64,000 nucleotides of DNA. It comes from Eimeria necatrix. Its lineage: Eukaryota > Apicomplexa > Conoidasida > Eucoccidiorida > Eimeriidae. A program made the translations under genes and the position numbers. A model generated the notes under the pieces. It was not told where the DNA came from. It saw only the letters and a program-made list of their open reading frames with translations, and made no database searches. Every line of letters starts with the position of its first letter. Within the stretch, counting starts at the first letter, position 1. The stretch spans positions 202,932-266,931 of the forward strand of contig NW_013655295.1 in NCBI RefSeq assembly GCF_000499385.1. The letters are read 5' to 3'. Shown here one piece after another: positions 27,189 to 38,636 of this stretch.

Positions 27189-30100
27189 ATGACGCCTGTG
27201 ACAGCCTACAATTGGTTAGCTGAGCAAGGCAGACACAATAGGAAAAGATTGACTTCCTGGAAACTTGCGCCCAAGTTGTATTCGGATGTGGAAACGTCAC
27301 TTGTGCCAAGTCTTCAATTCTGTATGGGGGGAGAGGATTGGGCGCTTCCAACGGGCTGTTTACCGGGACATTATTCACAGCTGAGCTTATTGGAACCAGC
27401 ACGTCATGGCATCTCAGTCCCTTCTTGGGGGACGCGGAATTCTAAGCTTTCGGGCAACATTTTTGTTGACTACCGACGTTACGGCGTTCGGAGGCTTAAA
27501 GATTTCCAAGAGTTGAAGCGCTCTCGTGAGGCAAGCCTCTTGTTATGCACCCGTCAATTTTCCAGAGAAAAACTTTTGAGTCACCGTGTAGAGGACGTGC
27601 AAATCCGGTAGCTCTAGGCAGATACTTTGTCCATGAGCCTCTTTTAGCCAGTGCCATATTACTGTGAGGTTTGAGGTTTCCTTACGGTCTCTTCAGGCAG
27701 CAGGAATCTTGTCGTTGTCGCTTGCTTCCCGGCGAACTCTGTCACGCTGTCACTCTGCACCGATTTCTCGCCTTTCACTGGATCATACGGGGTAAGGTTT
27801 TTGCATAAGCCTTCAATCAGCTCTTGCAGCAGCACAGCCAAACCAAGCACCAGCTTTCTGTCGAGGGCCAGCCGCATGTAGAATGTTGTGTGTGGTGCAG
27901 GCGTTACATGCTGAGTAGCAGCAGGGATGGCACAATCGCGTTGTTCGACCTCGAGGCAGATGACGCATGGAACCTAAATGGGGGGTTCGGCCCAGAGCCA
28001 AAGGTCCACCCCGTTGGTTACGTCCAGAGAAAGCCTGACAAGTAGGCGCCTCAACCACGGTAACTGGTCGCAACGGAAATTCGAGTCTGCGAAATTTTTG
28101 ACTGCGCGGCGCTTGATGCAAAGCGAGCGACATCTGCAATCTTCCTTCTCACTATTCGTTGTGGTTTCGCTTCCAACAGGCCTCCCAGGCGCAATCTACT
28201 CCCTTTGCGCTTCCAGCCAGCGGCACCTAGAACATCACCGAGAAAATGTGTGACAGGCCAGGTCATGAGGAACAGTGTAACTTCAGAGTCCGGGTATAGC
28301 GGCTCTAGAGGGGCTCATGCAGGTCATTCACGATCCATTACAAGCGTCGAATTCATGCCGGGAGACAACGGCTTGTTCGTTTCTACAGGGCTTGACAAGG
28401 TCTTAAAGGTATTACTACAAGAACTTCGTGCCACTGTCCACTACACATATGAGCCCATAAGCTCTTATGCTCGTGGGTTCTGTTCGGGACCTTATGGGCA
28501 TCCCGGTATTGCGTGAACGCTGCATATTGGTTGGGTGCCAGCAGCTTGCCCTAAAATGCGCCGTGTTGTTCACGCCGTTGAAACATTCGGATTTTGCTGT
28601 GTGTTGCCGAATGATCAGGTATGGGATACACGAGCATGGGAATGCGTTCTCGATATACCCGCGGAAAGCCCCATACTCTGTTGTGCTTTTGACCGAGTGG
28701 CATTCCAGTCAAAGACATTCAACCCCACAAAACACTCCTGTCGAGGACCAGTGGGCCATTCTGCAGAGATACCCGCAGATCTCGCACTTGCAGCCGGATG
28801 CCAAGACGGGAGTATTCGGATATTTGACATGAGGTGCGGGGTTGCGCAGCAATCCCTGTTGGGCCATACTGGTAGGTGAAACACTGTTTATACCTTCACG
28901 GCAACGAATGCACTGGCAGGCATTTTGTCCACCACAGTTGCGTTCTCATTCGGAACGCAATGCGAACTTCGAACAGAGATGTTGGGCACCAGCGAGACAA
29001 TGGCTGCGACTATCTTTCAGGGGCGGTGGTTTCTCTAGTATGGGATTCATGTACTCCACATCAACTTTTTTCAGGCTCTTGTGACAGGTGAGCGCAACTA
29101 TGAGTAGGCTTATGTAAAGTAACGTACTGTAGATCTGTGCTCTAGGTCAGTTCCTGTCCTTTTGTTCATTATTGTGTAGATCAATCAGGAAATGGGATAT
29201 TCGACGGAACGATGCATGCATGATGATGTTTGACAAGGACAAACCAGACCTTGACTTCTTGCGTGAGCTACAACCATTTTGAAGAGTGGCGGCTCTGCTG
29301 CGTGCTCTTGCAGCAATAAAACGCTATATAGCTTTCGCGCAGTCATCTTTTTTCCAGGGATGATCTTAGCGACACACCCAGCGTGGTCCCGACAGTCATT
29401 TGATGGATTGTTTGCATCCATATCTCACGGCATTATCACCTAGTTTACATTCGAAATGGCAGCAACCTGCCATGCAGAAACGGCCATTGAAACTTCCAAA
29501 TATGAATATGTGCGAGCTGCGTTTCAGGCAATCGATGTTCACAGTCGTCAGCCTTCCGCCAGCTATTGTACGCTGAAGAAATCCTGGGACGAGGTTATTC
29601 CGTCGAGCCAGCCTTGCTACGCGAAGCTGAAGTACCTAAGCCGTTCTTGTGGCGCACTGTCAATGCATCCGATAGAAAGGGCGTCACCTTAGAAAACGTG
29701 ATGGATGCAGCAGCACGTGCCACATTTGCTCAAGAGCCTTCATTCTCACTAAGAAATTTCGCGTTGGCCAGTTTACCATTTTCTGGCGACAGAACAGCAG
29801 CGCACACGGCGACGAACTCCGATTCTCCAGTTCAGGCTCTTACGGCAAAACGCACTTCGCATTTTGCCAATGAGGTGGCTGACTTTAAACTTGAAGTAAA
29901 GAAAGCGAAACGTATGAAGACAACACGCGAACGGCATCCTTCGTCAGTGAGTGGAACAAGACGGTCGCTTGGCGGCCATACGAGCGGCCTTGAAAGAAAC
30001 ATTAGCACTCTGTGTTGTGAGGAGGAAGGTAATAGGCAGGTTCTACAGTCAAAAGCACCATCAGCTGCGTTTGAGTGCGCCCGTTCCAGCGAGTCTGCTG

Positions 30101-31420
30101 CATCTAGTCGAAATGACAAGGGGGGCGTGACACAACCTGACGCGGCGAATGATCGTCATGTCTCCAACAAGCACACTCATGAGACAAGTGATGACATGCA
30201 CAGGAGGAAAACAAGAAGGCAACATAATCTAACGGAGCCTCCTGCATCTCACTGCCTGGCAGCGCGAGCTCCTTCCAGCCTTCAACTATATCCGGGGGAC
30301 AAGCGCTGTCGTAACTGGGACCCAGTATATATGCCCGCGTACACGGGGTCTTCAACAGATTTGCTGGATGAATACGGAAAAAATATCAGGGAACATTGCA
30401 GTGTCCGAGGGCACGGTGAAGCCTGCAATCCGTATGCCGCAATGCGAAAGTCAGCGTCTGGATCTCTTCACGCATTCAGAAATGCTAGCGAAACGTTGAG
30501 TGCGAGGGGCGTGTCAGTATCATACAGTGAACCACTGTCCTCCGAAACCTCCATGCAAGGCGTACTTGGAGCGCATACTGAGTCATCCGGGAGTGGAGGA
30601 CAGGCTTCACCAGTATCGGGCCAGCTGCTGTGTACACTGGAGAACGGTCGGGAGATGGGGAGCGCGCATATGAGCGGATTCATGGGGGTGCAAAGGGACA
30701 GTTCAACAGGGGCAGACCGCTCCCCCGCACATTGCCCAATTCAATGCTCAGAAGCCAACGCGCATGACGGAGCAGTGATTTGCCTCCTCCAAAGCCCGGA
30801 CGGATCATACCTTGTCTCTTCTGGAAGCGATGGACGCATCCGGTTGTGGAATGCTGGTAGTGGCTGTCACTGTTTTGTACACATGAATGTAGATATCCCA
30901 CTTGGAAACTGCAGCGTATCTGCTTCAGCGGGCAGCCGCTTGTCTCCAGGGATTCCTCCCCAGCAGCCGCCAGGACCAGGAAAGCAGCCTAAAATGCAAG
31001 CTACGAAGGCAAGCTGCTCAATTTGGGGGATCCAGGCTGCCATACCCAGAAGTGGCGATTTTTTAATTCACGGGAGAGGTCGGGTACTTTGTGCGTCTGA
31101 TATCTTTTCGGGAGCACTGCAGCATATTACTTCCGACTACACAGATGACATTGTCTGCGTGACGTGGAACGACGACAGGAACGAAGCATATTCTGGCGCA
31201 TTTGATGGCTCTATCCTAATTTATGACGCTCCAGGTAGGTCACAAACTCGCTGCACAATGCCTTTCGATCAAGATCAAGCCCCAGGAGAAGACGTATCAC
31301 GTCTCCTAACGGATTGTTTGATTTGTTTTCTCAGGTGGTTATGAGAGCGAAGACACAGGGGAAATCAGTGACGATGAGGAAGAACCCGTGGTCAACGTTA
31401 TGCCTTTGAATGTTTTTTGA
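27189..31420 (+). CDS. CSA/ERCC8-like WD40 protein with about 410-residue insert, 8 exons
   Basis: CSA is the substrate receptor of a CUL4-DDB1 ubiquitin ligase in transcription-coupled nucleotide-excision repair. Exons 27189-27607, 27901-28041, 28276-28408, 28619-28871, 29021-29087, 29180-29262, 29528-31234 and 31335-31420 join in phase and give 962 residues; animal CSA is about 400. WD repeats in CSA order: RRYMLSSSRDGTIALFDLEA, GHSRSITSVEFMPGDNGLFV, VWDTRAWECVLDIPAESPIL, LAAGCQDGSIRIFDM, LVWDSCTPHQLFSGSCD with RSIRKWDIR, then, after a long insert (about residues 366-776), SYLVSSGSDGRIRLWNAGSG and DDRNEAYSGAFDGSILIYD. The tail is acidic (SEDTGEISDDEEE), as in CSA. The first 100 residues have no clear match, so the start at 27189 is tentative. 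Convergent with the gene at 31916. Confidence 0.85.
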
Positions 31421-31915
31421 ACAGAACGCCCCGCTTGATGGATCATCTGCTTGTTATTCAGGGGAATAGCAGCATGTACCGAGCTCGATGAGAGAGTGGA
31501 ATTGGTCTTGCTGAAGACGTTCCATGAACTACTTTTGACGCGCACGTTTCGATGGCAGCGACTAGTTATTACGAGCTTTTTTCAGCGGTGACCTGGTTGC
31601 CTCTGTTAACATGTGATGAGAACTTTGGTGCATATACGATGCGATCATCGTGGTGACCAGCATCTGTTCCGGATCGTTCAATTTTACACTACATATTACG
31701 ACGGCTATGCCTACCAACGCGTTTGTTTGTTCAGTATTAACTGTACGCTACAGATTCACGAACGTTAATTACTAAGTACTTTCACATTCGATAGTGAGGC
31801 TTTGGAAAAGTTCACAAATATGTACACCGAGTTTTGGGGTAGATGCCGCTTTGCACTGCCGAAGCTGTTGCTAACGATAGTGCTCACGCCGTGACCTGAG
31901 ACAGTGTTGCTCACG
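31421..31915. other. intergenic, convergent 3' ends
   Basis: About 0.5 kb between stops of the CSA-like gene (+) and the signal-peptide gene (-). Presumed 3' UTRs. Nothing else seen. Confidence 0.5.
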
Positions 31916-33117
31916 CTACGAAATTTCAAGACTCTTCGCAATATGACACACCTGTTCGGCCTCTTGAAGCAGCTGAGACACATTCCCAAGGGCAGTGCGG
32001 AATTCCTCGGTATCGGGCGCATGGCCACGAAGCTCGTCGATTTTTGTGTGGACAGCGGAAATCTTGTCTAGTTTTCTCTTCACTTGTTCGCGTTGGCTGC
32101 GAGTTTGAAGCAGGCGGGCTCCAGAGCCGTGGAACCTGAGGGAAGATTGCATTTTCCACTGGGATGCAAGCATACGCAGGCCGGCAGGAACTTACAGGGA
32201 TTCAACAGTCTCAAGCAAAGACAGGCTGCGCTTGCTCACACTGTCGTCACGGCCATCCCACATTGACTTTCCCTGAGAATATTTCAAAATAAAGTGGCGT
32301 CCTGTGCATCAAGCCGTATTGTCGCCCTCACGTTAGTAATGCACTTCTTCCAAAAACGATCTTGATTCTCAATGCCAAGTAGATTTCTGCAAAGGTATTT
32401 CGTTGAAAGCCACTCAGGTTTGAATTTTGCCGTGAAGCTGTTTACCCCATAGTTTTCATAGCTAATGACATGTCAACTGCAGCTTCTTGGCGAAGGTCGC
32501 GAGCTCTCTGGAAGTCGCCGGACTGCTCTGTTGTCGACTGACTGTTTGTCCGGCATCAAGTGCAAAGCGTCTCTCAACTTGCCTGCCCTTGTGGCTGATT
32601 CCTAAAATGCCAAAAGTTAAAGCTCTGTTTCATTGTTCGAGAAGCTACTGCAGCCTTACAATTTGATGGAGTGCGCGCGGCAGGAGTACTTCGGGGTTTA
32701 CATAGTCTGCGTGAGTTCCAGCTTCCTTTGCGACTTTCATTGCGCCTTGCCACACCAGGTAAGTGTTGCGGGGATCTGTGCGAAAGTCAGTGGCGAGATC
32801 CGGGTCAACTAGAATAAAACAAACTACACATACCTGCTGTAGTCTCAAGGAAAGCGCGCTGCTCTTCCGTCAGGAGCCTCTCTGGGTCCCTCGACAGTTG
32901 AGGAACTGGATTCAGAAGCTCGAGGAAAGCACCAACATATCCTGTCCGCAATTTCATGGGCACCACGAATCTACGTTTCACTTATGTAGTCAAGATTACT
33001 TCCTAGTCGAGTAGAATGGTGATGCAGCCGCTTCGCCGTGTGTTCATGCTCCATTGACACGGCCGATACATGGCCGGCCACGAGGGGGAGGAGTAGCACG
33101 CTCGCTGCCTTTACCAT
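31916..33117 (-). CDS. hypothetical protein with signal peptide and very short introns, 7 exons
   Basis: Not recognised. Exons 33117-33000, 32941-32834, 32808-32660, 32587-32478, 32386-32332, 32272-32196 and 32135-31916 join in phase and give 278 residues. The N-terminus MVKAASVLLLPLVAGHVSA is a textbook signal peptide, followed by a His-rich stretch. The rest is helical and polar: PERLLTEEQRAFLETTA, NTYLVWQGAMKVAKEAG, HADYVNPEVLLPRAL, then a C-terminal coiled coil (QREQVKRKLDKISAVHTKID and FRTALGNVSQLLQEAEQ). The introns are 58, 25, 72, 91, 59 and 60 nt, much shorter than in neighbouring genes. The 25-nt one is exceptional. An alternative first exon starting at MKLRTGYVGAF (32958) would remove the signal peptide. 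If the signal peptide is real, the protein enters the secretory pathway, possibly to an apicomplexan organelle. Confidence 0.68.
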
Positions 33118-33790
33118 CTTCTGAACTTCTTTGTGGCAACGAACAACAGGACGTTTCTGATATTAAATGAGGCACAAATAAGGCCTTAGGAACATGACGC
33201 ACGAGAAAAATACACTTGATCACCTCTCGCGCCAACTCCTCTGAAGACGTTCAGGTGTATGTACACTGCTCTGCACCAGCGCGAAGCTTGCTCACTTTCC
33301 GTCAAGTTCTAACCGTACACCGACCGGCACACCGACCGGCCGTTCAAGACAAACAGCAGCTCTTTAGTTCACTAAACGAACACTGACATGCAAACTGAAA
33401 TCCAACGGGCGGAAACGCTTGAACAGCCGTAAAACAGCTCTGTGCAACTCCCAGAATCCAACTTCGGCACTGCTCCTAGGCAGAACTAGAATTATGGTCC
33501 GTAACGAGACCTTCACACTGTGACTACTGACACTAGTTGGCCGCCACTAGCAGTAACTCAAAAGTAGCGTGAATTGTGACCCCAGTCGTAAGTACTGCGA
33601 TAACTGGCCAACCTACAAACAGTAGATGAGACAGCCTTGCGTACTGCGCCTGGTCAAACACCGAGATTCTGGGTTGTTCCGGAAAACGTTACGATAAGAA
33701 TAGTTTAGAATGAGTGAAATTTAGGAAGAAACGAAGAGTTCGTTCCTGTGCTCTACCCTCATCCCAGACGTTGAAAAACGCACCGCAGTC
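33118..33790. other. intergenic
   Basis: About 0.7 kb between two minus-strand genes. A 12-bp tandem duplication (caccgaccggca unit) is near 33316-33340. No exon seen. It should hold the upstream region of the signal-peptide gene and the 3' UTR of RPS2. Confidence 0.5.
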
Positions 33791-36102
33791 TCATGCGGCT
33801 ACGATAGCATCCTTCGTTCCAGAAAGGAAGTCAGACCATTCCTGGAACGGTGACTTCGTGTAAAGTCTTGGCTTCCACAGGTCCGGAGTCAGGTACCCAT
33901 AAGTTTGCTTCAAAGCATCGAAAAGTGCCTGTGCTCACAAGACACAAAAACAGCAGCCATTTTAGTTGGACCTACTACGACCGGCAAGAGCTTCACATCC
34001 ATGGATAAGGCAGCTCTGGTGCCCTACAACAACCTTCGCTTTCCGTACTTTCATGAAGTTGCCCCTAGTCTTCGTTGAACCGTTGGAGTTAGAAAAGCAA
34101 TCTTTTATTCCTGCAAAAGCCAGGATCCTCTTCGTAGTTGGGGCGCCGACAATGTGAGTGCCGCGGGGGGCAGGAATGAGGCGGACGCGGACAGATCCGC
34201 ACTTTCCAGAGACCTTCATGGGAACTGTGTGAGGGTCGCCGATCTTGTTTCCCCAGTAGCCGCGCCTGTGTGAACCACCCACAAGCCAGCTGCACTGCCT
34301 TTATTTTGGTAGACTAACATGCGGATTTCGACGAGATGCACTAGTCAGATTCCCATACCTGACAGGGATAAGGCTCAGCTTTGCAGCGATGATAGCACCG
34401 CGGATAGCGCTTGCAACTTCCTTGGCGCACTTCACGCCGAGACCGCAATGCCCATTGCCATCACCAATGGCCACAAAAGCCTTGAAACGAGTCCTCTGTC
34501 CAGCACGCGTCTGTTTCTGGACGGGCATGATCTTCATCACTTCGTCCTTCAATGGGCGTGAGGTGACCTCAGGAAGGAAGAAATGGTCGATGATCTGCTC
34601 AGTCAACAAAATGTACATGTGGAAGTCTGGAAGTTGCACACCCTCTACTTCAGAACATGAAGACGCAACACATCTGCATGCCGTCGCCAGCTCTCGTAAC
34701 ATGTGGCGGACGCCCATCATTGTATAAGAGCGCGCCACACATTTGCAAGTCAGACAGCTATTGGACAAAATCTTCCGTCAGTCTTCCGGAAGGGGAATAC
34801 CATTTTCATCATATGCCGAGATGGACGACGGATGCATGACGCAAAGTGTCTGCCCGAATCTAACCACAAGCACTTGCTCTCCAGGAGCAAACCCCGATAT
34901 ACCAGAATTTCGGACACCCTTCACGCAGCGTCGCAAAAGCAACGCAGCAACTTGCTCGTAGCCGCAGGCGTCCACAACAGGGTTAGGCTAGTTGTCGGCC
35001 AACACCGACAAGTAGCGCACAGACACTCGCAAATCAGACAGCAATTGGACAAAATCTTCCGTCAGTCTTCCGGAAGGGGAATACGTTTGTCATCATACGC
35101 TGACGTGAAACAACAGTGAGCGACGCAATATGTTGTCTTGAGCTACTCACATGCCATCATTTCCTACAGACGAACTCACGTAAGAAATTACATCACAAGA
35201 AGTTCACATGGCATGAAAACAAGTATTTGCATGTATCGCCCGTAACAGGACTTCGGGCCAATCAGCGCATTACACACAACCACACATAATGACCCGCCAG
35301 TCTGTAGTAGTCCTGCTGTGCTCCGTGGGAGTGAAGTGCACGGAAATCTACGAAATTATTCGACTACGCCTCAACATCCATGCTCCAACAAGTAATGGCA
35401 GCAGTAATTCCGCAAGAACAGCAGAACGATGTGCAAAAGCATACTTGGAACTCCTTTACGGGAAGCGAATGAAGGTACACTTCCTCAATAGAGGTAATCT
35501 TCCCGGCACGCACAAGGCGACCGAGCTTCGTAATTGGGACCCAGTCTTTCAAGTCATCTTCGGCAGTGCCACGGCCTCGGCCACGGCCACGTCCTCTGCC
35601 ACGTCCCCGGGGACCACCACGCCCAAATCCTCGACCGAAACCGCCACGATCTGAACAAAAATGCCAAAGAGATCGGTAGATCGCCTCTACTATAAATAAA
35701 TTCCCCACTCGCGTGCGGCGCAGATCAAACTGGCACGCAGTAGCTCAGAAGCATGCGACTAAGGGGATACAGAATTATGAAATAGGATTCAGTAATGCTT
35801 CCAAAAATATCCGTGCTATGCAAATGCATCCAGAGAACCAAGAGTAAGGAGCCGCCGTTCCTCCGCTAAACCAATCCCAGCATGCTGCTGCTGACAACCC
35901 CACAGGGCACCACATCTTCCTCATTGCAGATGCATCCACTTCAGAAAGTGAAACATTTCATATTCATTTCAGCTAGCTCCAACGAAATTCACAAAAGCTA
36001 TACACAGCAACAAAGCCTCGAGCGTCCCCACACGCTACGCAGCCACTTGCGTCTGTGGCCATTTATGCGTTAAAGCTCCGCATTTCATGACGAACCTGCC
36101 AT
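33791..36102 (-). CDS. RPS2: 40S ribosomal protein S2 (uS5), 5 exons
   Basis: Small-subunit protein near the mRNA entry channel. Exons 36102-36096, 35650-35445, 34594-34359, 34265-34049 and 33928-33791 join in phase and give 267 residues, the usual size. The first coding exon is only 7 nt (ATG GCA G). Exon 2 gives the RGG-rich N-terminus ([19 protein letters not shown]) and [17 protein letters not shown]. Exon 3 gives [20 protein letters not shown] and [14 protein letters not shown]. Exon 4 gives [15 protein letters not shown] and [19 protein letters not shown]. Exon 5 gives [12 protein letters not shown]. Introns are 445, 850, 93 and 120 nt. The 850-nt intron (34595-35444) contains two related box C/D snoRNA candidates on the host strand. 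The 7-nt first exon rests on phase, start context and the family start MADRGGFGR. Confidence 0.94.
34750..34812 (-). ncRNA. candidate intronic box C/D snoRNA, copy 1
   Basis: On the RPS2 strand, inside its 850-nt intron. Box C ATGATGA is at 34812-34806 and box D CTGA at 34753-34750, 63 nt apart outer edge to outer edge, with an internal box D'-like CTGA at 34781-34778. The sequence just 5' of box D (gtccaatagctgt) and 5' of D' (cccttccggaaga) would be the guide elements. The terminal stem outside boxes C and D is weak (GCA/TGC). A 284-bp-shifted near-identical copy keeps all three boxes, which argues for function. I could not match the guides to a particular rRNA site. Confidence 0.6.
35034..35096 (-). 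ncRNA. candidate intronic box C/D snoRNA, copy 2
   Basis: Paralogue of the candidate at 34750-34812 in the same RPS2 intron. Box C ATGATGA is at 35096-35090 and box D CTGA at 35037-35034, with a D'-like CTGA between them and the same 63-nt span. The D-guide differs by one base from copy 1 (gtccaattgctgt) and the D' guide is identical. Sequence outside the boxes diverges, as expected if only the snoRNA body is conserved. Confidence 0.6.
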
Positions 36103-37154
36103 TGTCGAATGGTAGAACAAGGCCTTCGAAGGAGATCCCCAAAAACAAGCAGCGAATTTCTGCCTCAACCACTTTGCAAGCCCCTATTTGCAGCATGGAA
36201 GTGGGGTGGGGTGGCGAATGGGGGCGGCGGCTACCGGCAGCCTCTGTTTTGAGATTCCTTGTTCGTCTCCAGTGAAAGATAAACAACCTTGACAATAGCA
36301 CAAAAAACAAGGGTAGCGCTTGTGTCAAATTTTTATTCTTTCGAAATTGACGTTTTCGAGTGGTTCGGCAGAGCCATTAACACCGAGTTCAGTGAGGTGG
36401 ACTGGCTGCTTTAGGTATGGTTCCTATGAGTGCTAACGACCTGTTGGGCGCGAGTCCCGCTCCCAGTGTGTAGCCTTTTAGCAGAAGACAAGGCTGTATG
36501 TCAGAAGTTCACGTTTTTCTGATCAGCACAGACTTGGAGGTGCTCGCGAGCTCGCACTCGTAAGTAGTATTGTTGTTGGCTGCGCACGGCACAGTAGAAG
36601 TGCGGTCTATTTCTGCAAGCTGAGCAGCCCGGAGTACCAATGCAAGTATTTTGGAAATTAGCTAATTATCTTAGGGCTTCGTCTTCCAAGCGTAGCGGAT
36701 TGTAGTCTATTGGGAACAACAGCGCCGATGAGGTCTACTTGTATAGACTAAGGGTGAGCCTAAGCGTGAAAAGTACATTGCAGCGCCGCGGTCAGAGAAC
36801 TCGTGTATCAAAATGTGTGTTTGCGAGAAGATAAGGATCTACCGACGCCGCTTTATGCACAGGCTGCGAGGGGGAACAGATGGAATGCCATTGAAGCCAG
36901 TCGCTAGTCGCACGAGTACCAGTATTTGATCTTTAGGCAGGTAGAAAAAAACGAGAAGAGTTGCCCGGAGGGGTTCGATATAGCTCAATACTGCAGCGAG
37001 TTTGATAACCTACTAAATGAGACACCGCTTTCATCAGAAGTAACAGACAAAGCTGGACTGTGTTAGGAAAGATCGACTTCCGTGCATTAACAGAGACTCG
37101 GCTCTCTACCCTTCCGTCGCTAGATCCAAACCCGAGCTTTGCAGCATAGCATAC

Positions 37155-37232
37155 ACGGTGCATCCCTCTTGAATGATCTATGTTGTACTCATGACGGTGT
37201 ATCCCTCTTGAATGATCTATGTTGTACTCACA
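37155..37232. repeat. tandem duplication, 39-bp unit x2
   Basis: Two adjacent 39-bp copies starting acggtg(c/t)atccctcttgaa, differing at only a few positions. Confidence 0.95.
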
Positions 37233-38380
37233 GGCTTATGTTTGGCTTATACCTTGAGCCCAAGCCGTCTTCTCACTTCTCCGCAGTGCTAAGCACTACA
37301 CGACGGGCCTGACGCGGCCTGAGTCACTGGAAGCTAGCAGAGAGATGCAAAAAAATCCACTACTAGCGGCTTCACTTCATCGTTAATTGGCGCCTGGAGC
37401 TGACATAGAAAAGGAAGCCAGCTTCAGCCTCCACACAGTGGGTTTCCAGCTGATGTGGGCATTTGAGGAAAACAGGAGGCAGAAACGCAGCTCAGGAAAC
37501 TTGAAGTTAAGAACCCGAAGGTCTGCTGCCTTGAACAGCGAGAGAATCACTTAACGATAATTTTCAGCCGCTCACGCTACAATGTCCTTTGTGTAACGAA
37601 GTACGGCACATAGGGCTGAACGCCCCGGTGGCCTCTTGCAGGCGTATATATACCGTGAATCTGGATAACCATGTAACAGCCATGTAATGTACAATGACTT
37701 TTATGGGAGCTCTAAAGGGATGTCCTCGTTGAAGCTTAATAATTGCAATAGTCTATCCCCATCACAATGCACGCTCAAAAGACTACCCAGACCTGTCGGC
37801 CAAGGTTGGAACTCGTTCCATGCATCAGTGTTGGGCGCGTGCAGCCCAGAACATCTAAGGGCATCACAGACCTGTTATTGCCTCAAACTTCCACTCAGCA
37901 CCAGATGCCGAAGCGCTTCACAAACACAAGAGTCTCAAGAGAGGCCGACACCACTCGTCAACTGGAAGATGAATTTTCCTTACTTTCCCTACACGAATGT
38001 GCTTCAAGTATTGATGCAAGCAAACTTTTCCGACATTTATACTATGGGGAAAAGGCCACAAAGTTCTCTGGAATTTCCGCCATAATAAAACTGCCAACCC
38101 TTCTTTCTTTCCACTTACGGGCTCCACAGATTTAGGCACCGGAGCCTTGCAGCTTCATTGGGCCCTTCTAATATTTCCCTTGCTTCAGGCCTAATTAATA
38201 TAGTGGGCGTGGCCTTGCCGGGTCCGTGAATATAATCTTAGTACCACGATCGTCTGCACCTCACACTGGTGATCCCAGCCGCTTTCTACACGTAATTGAT
38301 ATCTGAATAAAGGAAATTAAACATTTCGACGCCGGCCACAAGGGTCAGTCTCCTTCGAACTGTAGGACGTAGTCCAACTC

Positions 38381-38636
38381 TCATCCTTTCTAGGCGCGCA
38401 TAAGCCATGGGCTATTTATGCCCCGTGTCTTATATATGCCGTTTGCCTTCTAATGAAGCGTATACTATTTGCAGCACCAACTAGCGTTTGACAGCTCCCT
38501 CTAGGACACACTGAGACCCTCATCCTTTCTAGGCTTGCATAAACCATGGGGTATTTATGCCTTCTGGCTTATATATGCCGTTTGCCTCCTAATGAAGTGT
38601 ACAGTATTAGCAGCACCAACTAGTGTTTGACAGTTT
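38381..38636. repeat. tandem duplication, 139-bp period x2
   Basis: Copies at about 38381-38497 and 38520-38636. Both start tcatcctttctaggc and share the tatttatgcc, cttatatatgccgtttgcc and gcagcaccaactag segments in the same order, with scattered substitutions. No coding content is seen in either copy. Confidence 0.9.

Larger units (their letters stand above)
34740..35109. repeat. imperfect direct repeat within RPS2 intron (two about 86-bp copies)
   Basis: Copies at about 34740-34825 and 35024-35109, offset 284 bp, with a central core of more than 40 identical bases and divergent edges. The repeat units coincide with the two snoRNA candidates, so a local duplication of an snoRNA unit explains them. 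Confidence 0.85.

Noticed and set aside
29359..29447. Possible exon in the CSA-like gene (MILATHPAWSRQ)
   Set aside because: It has a plausible acceptor but no donor in frame before a stop; 29262 joins 29528 in correct phase without it.
37687..38139. Two overlapping frames of about 120-130 codons
   Set aside because: Different frames on the same strand with no recognisable motif; likely chance in a gene-free region.
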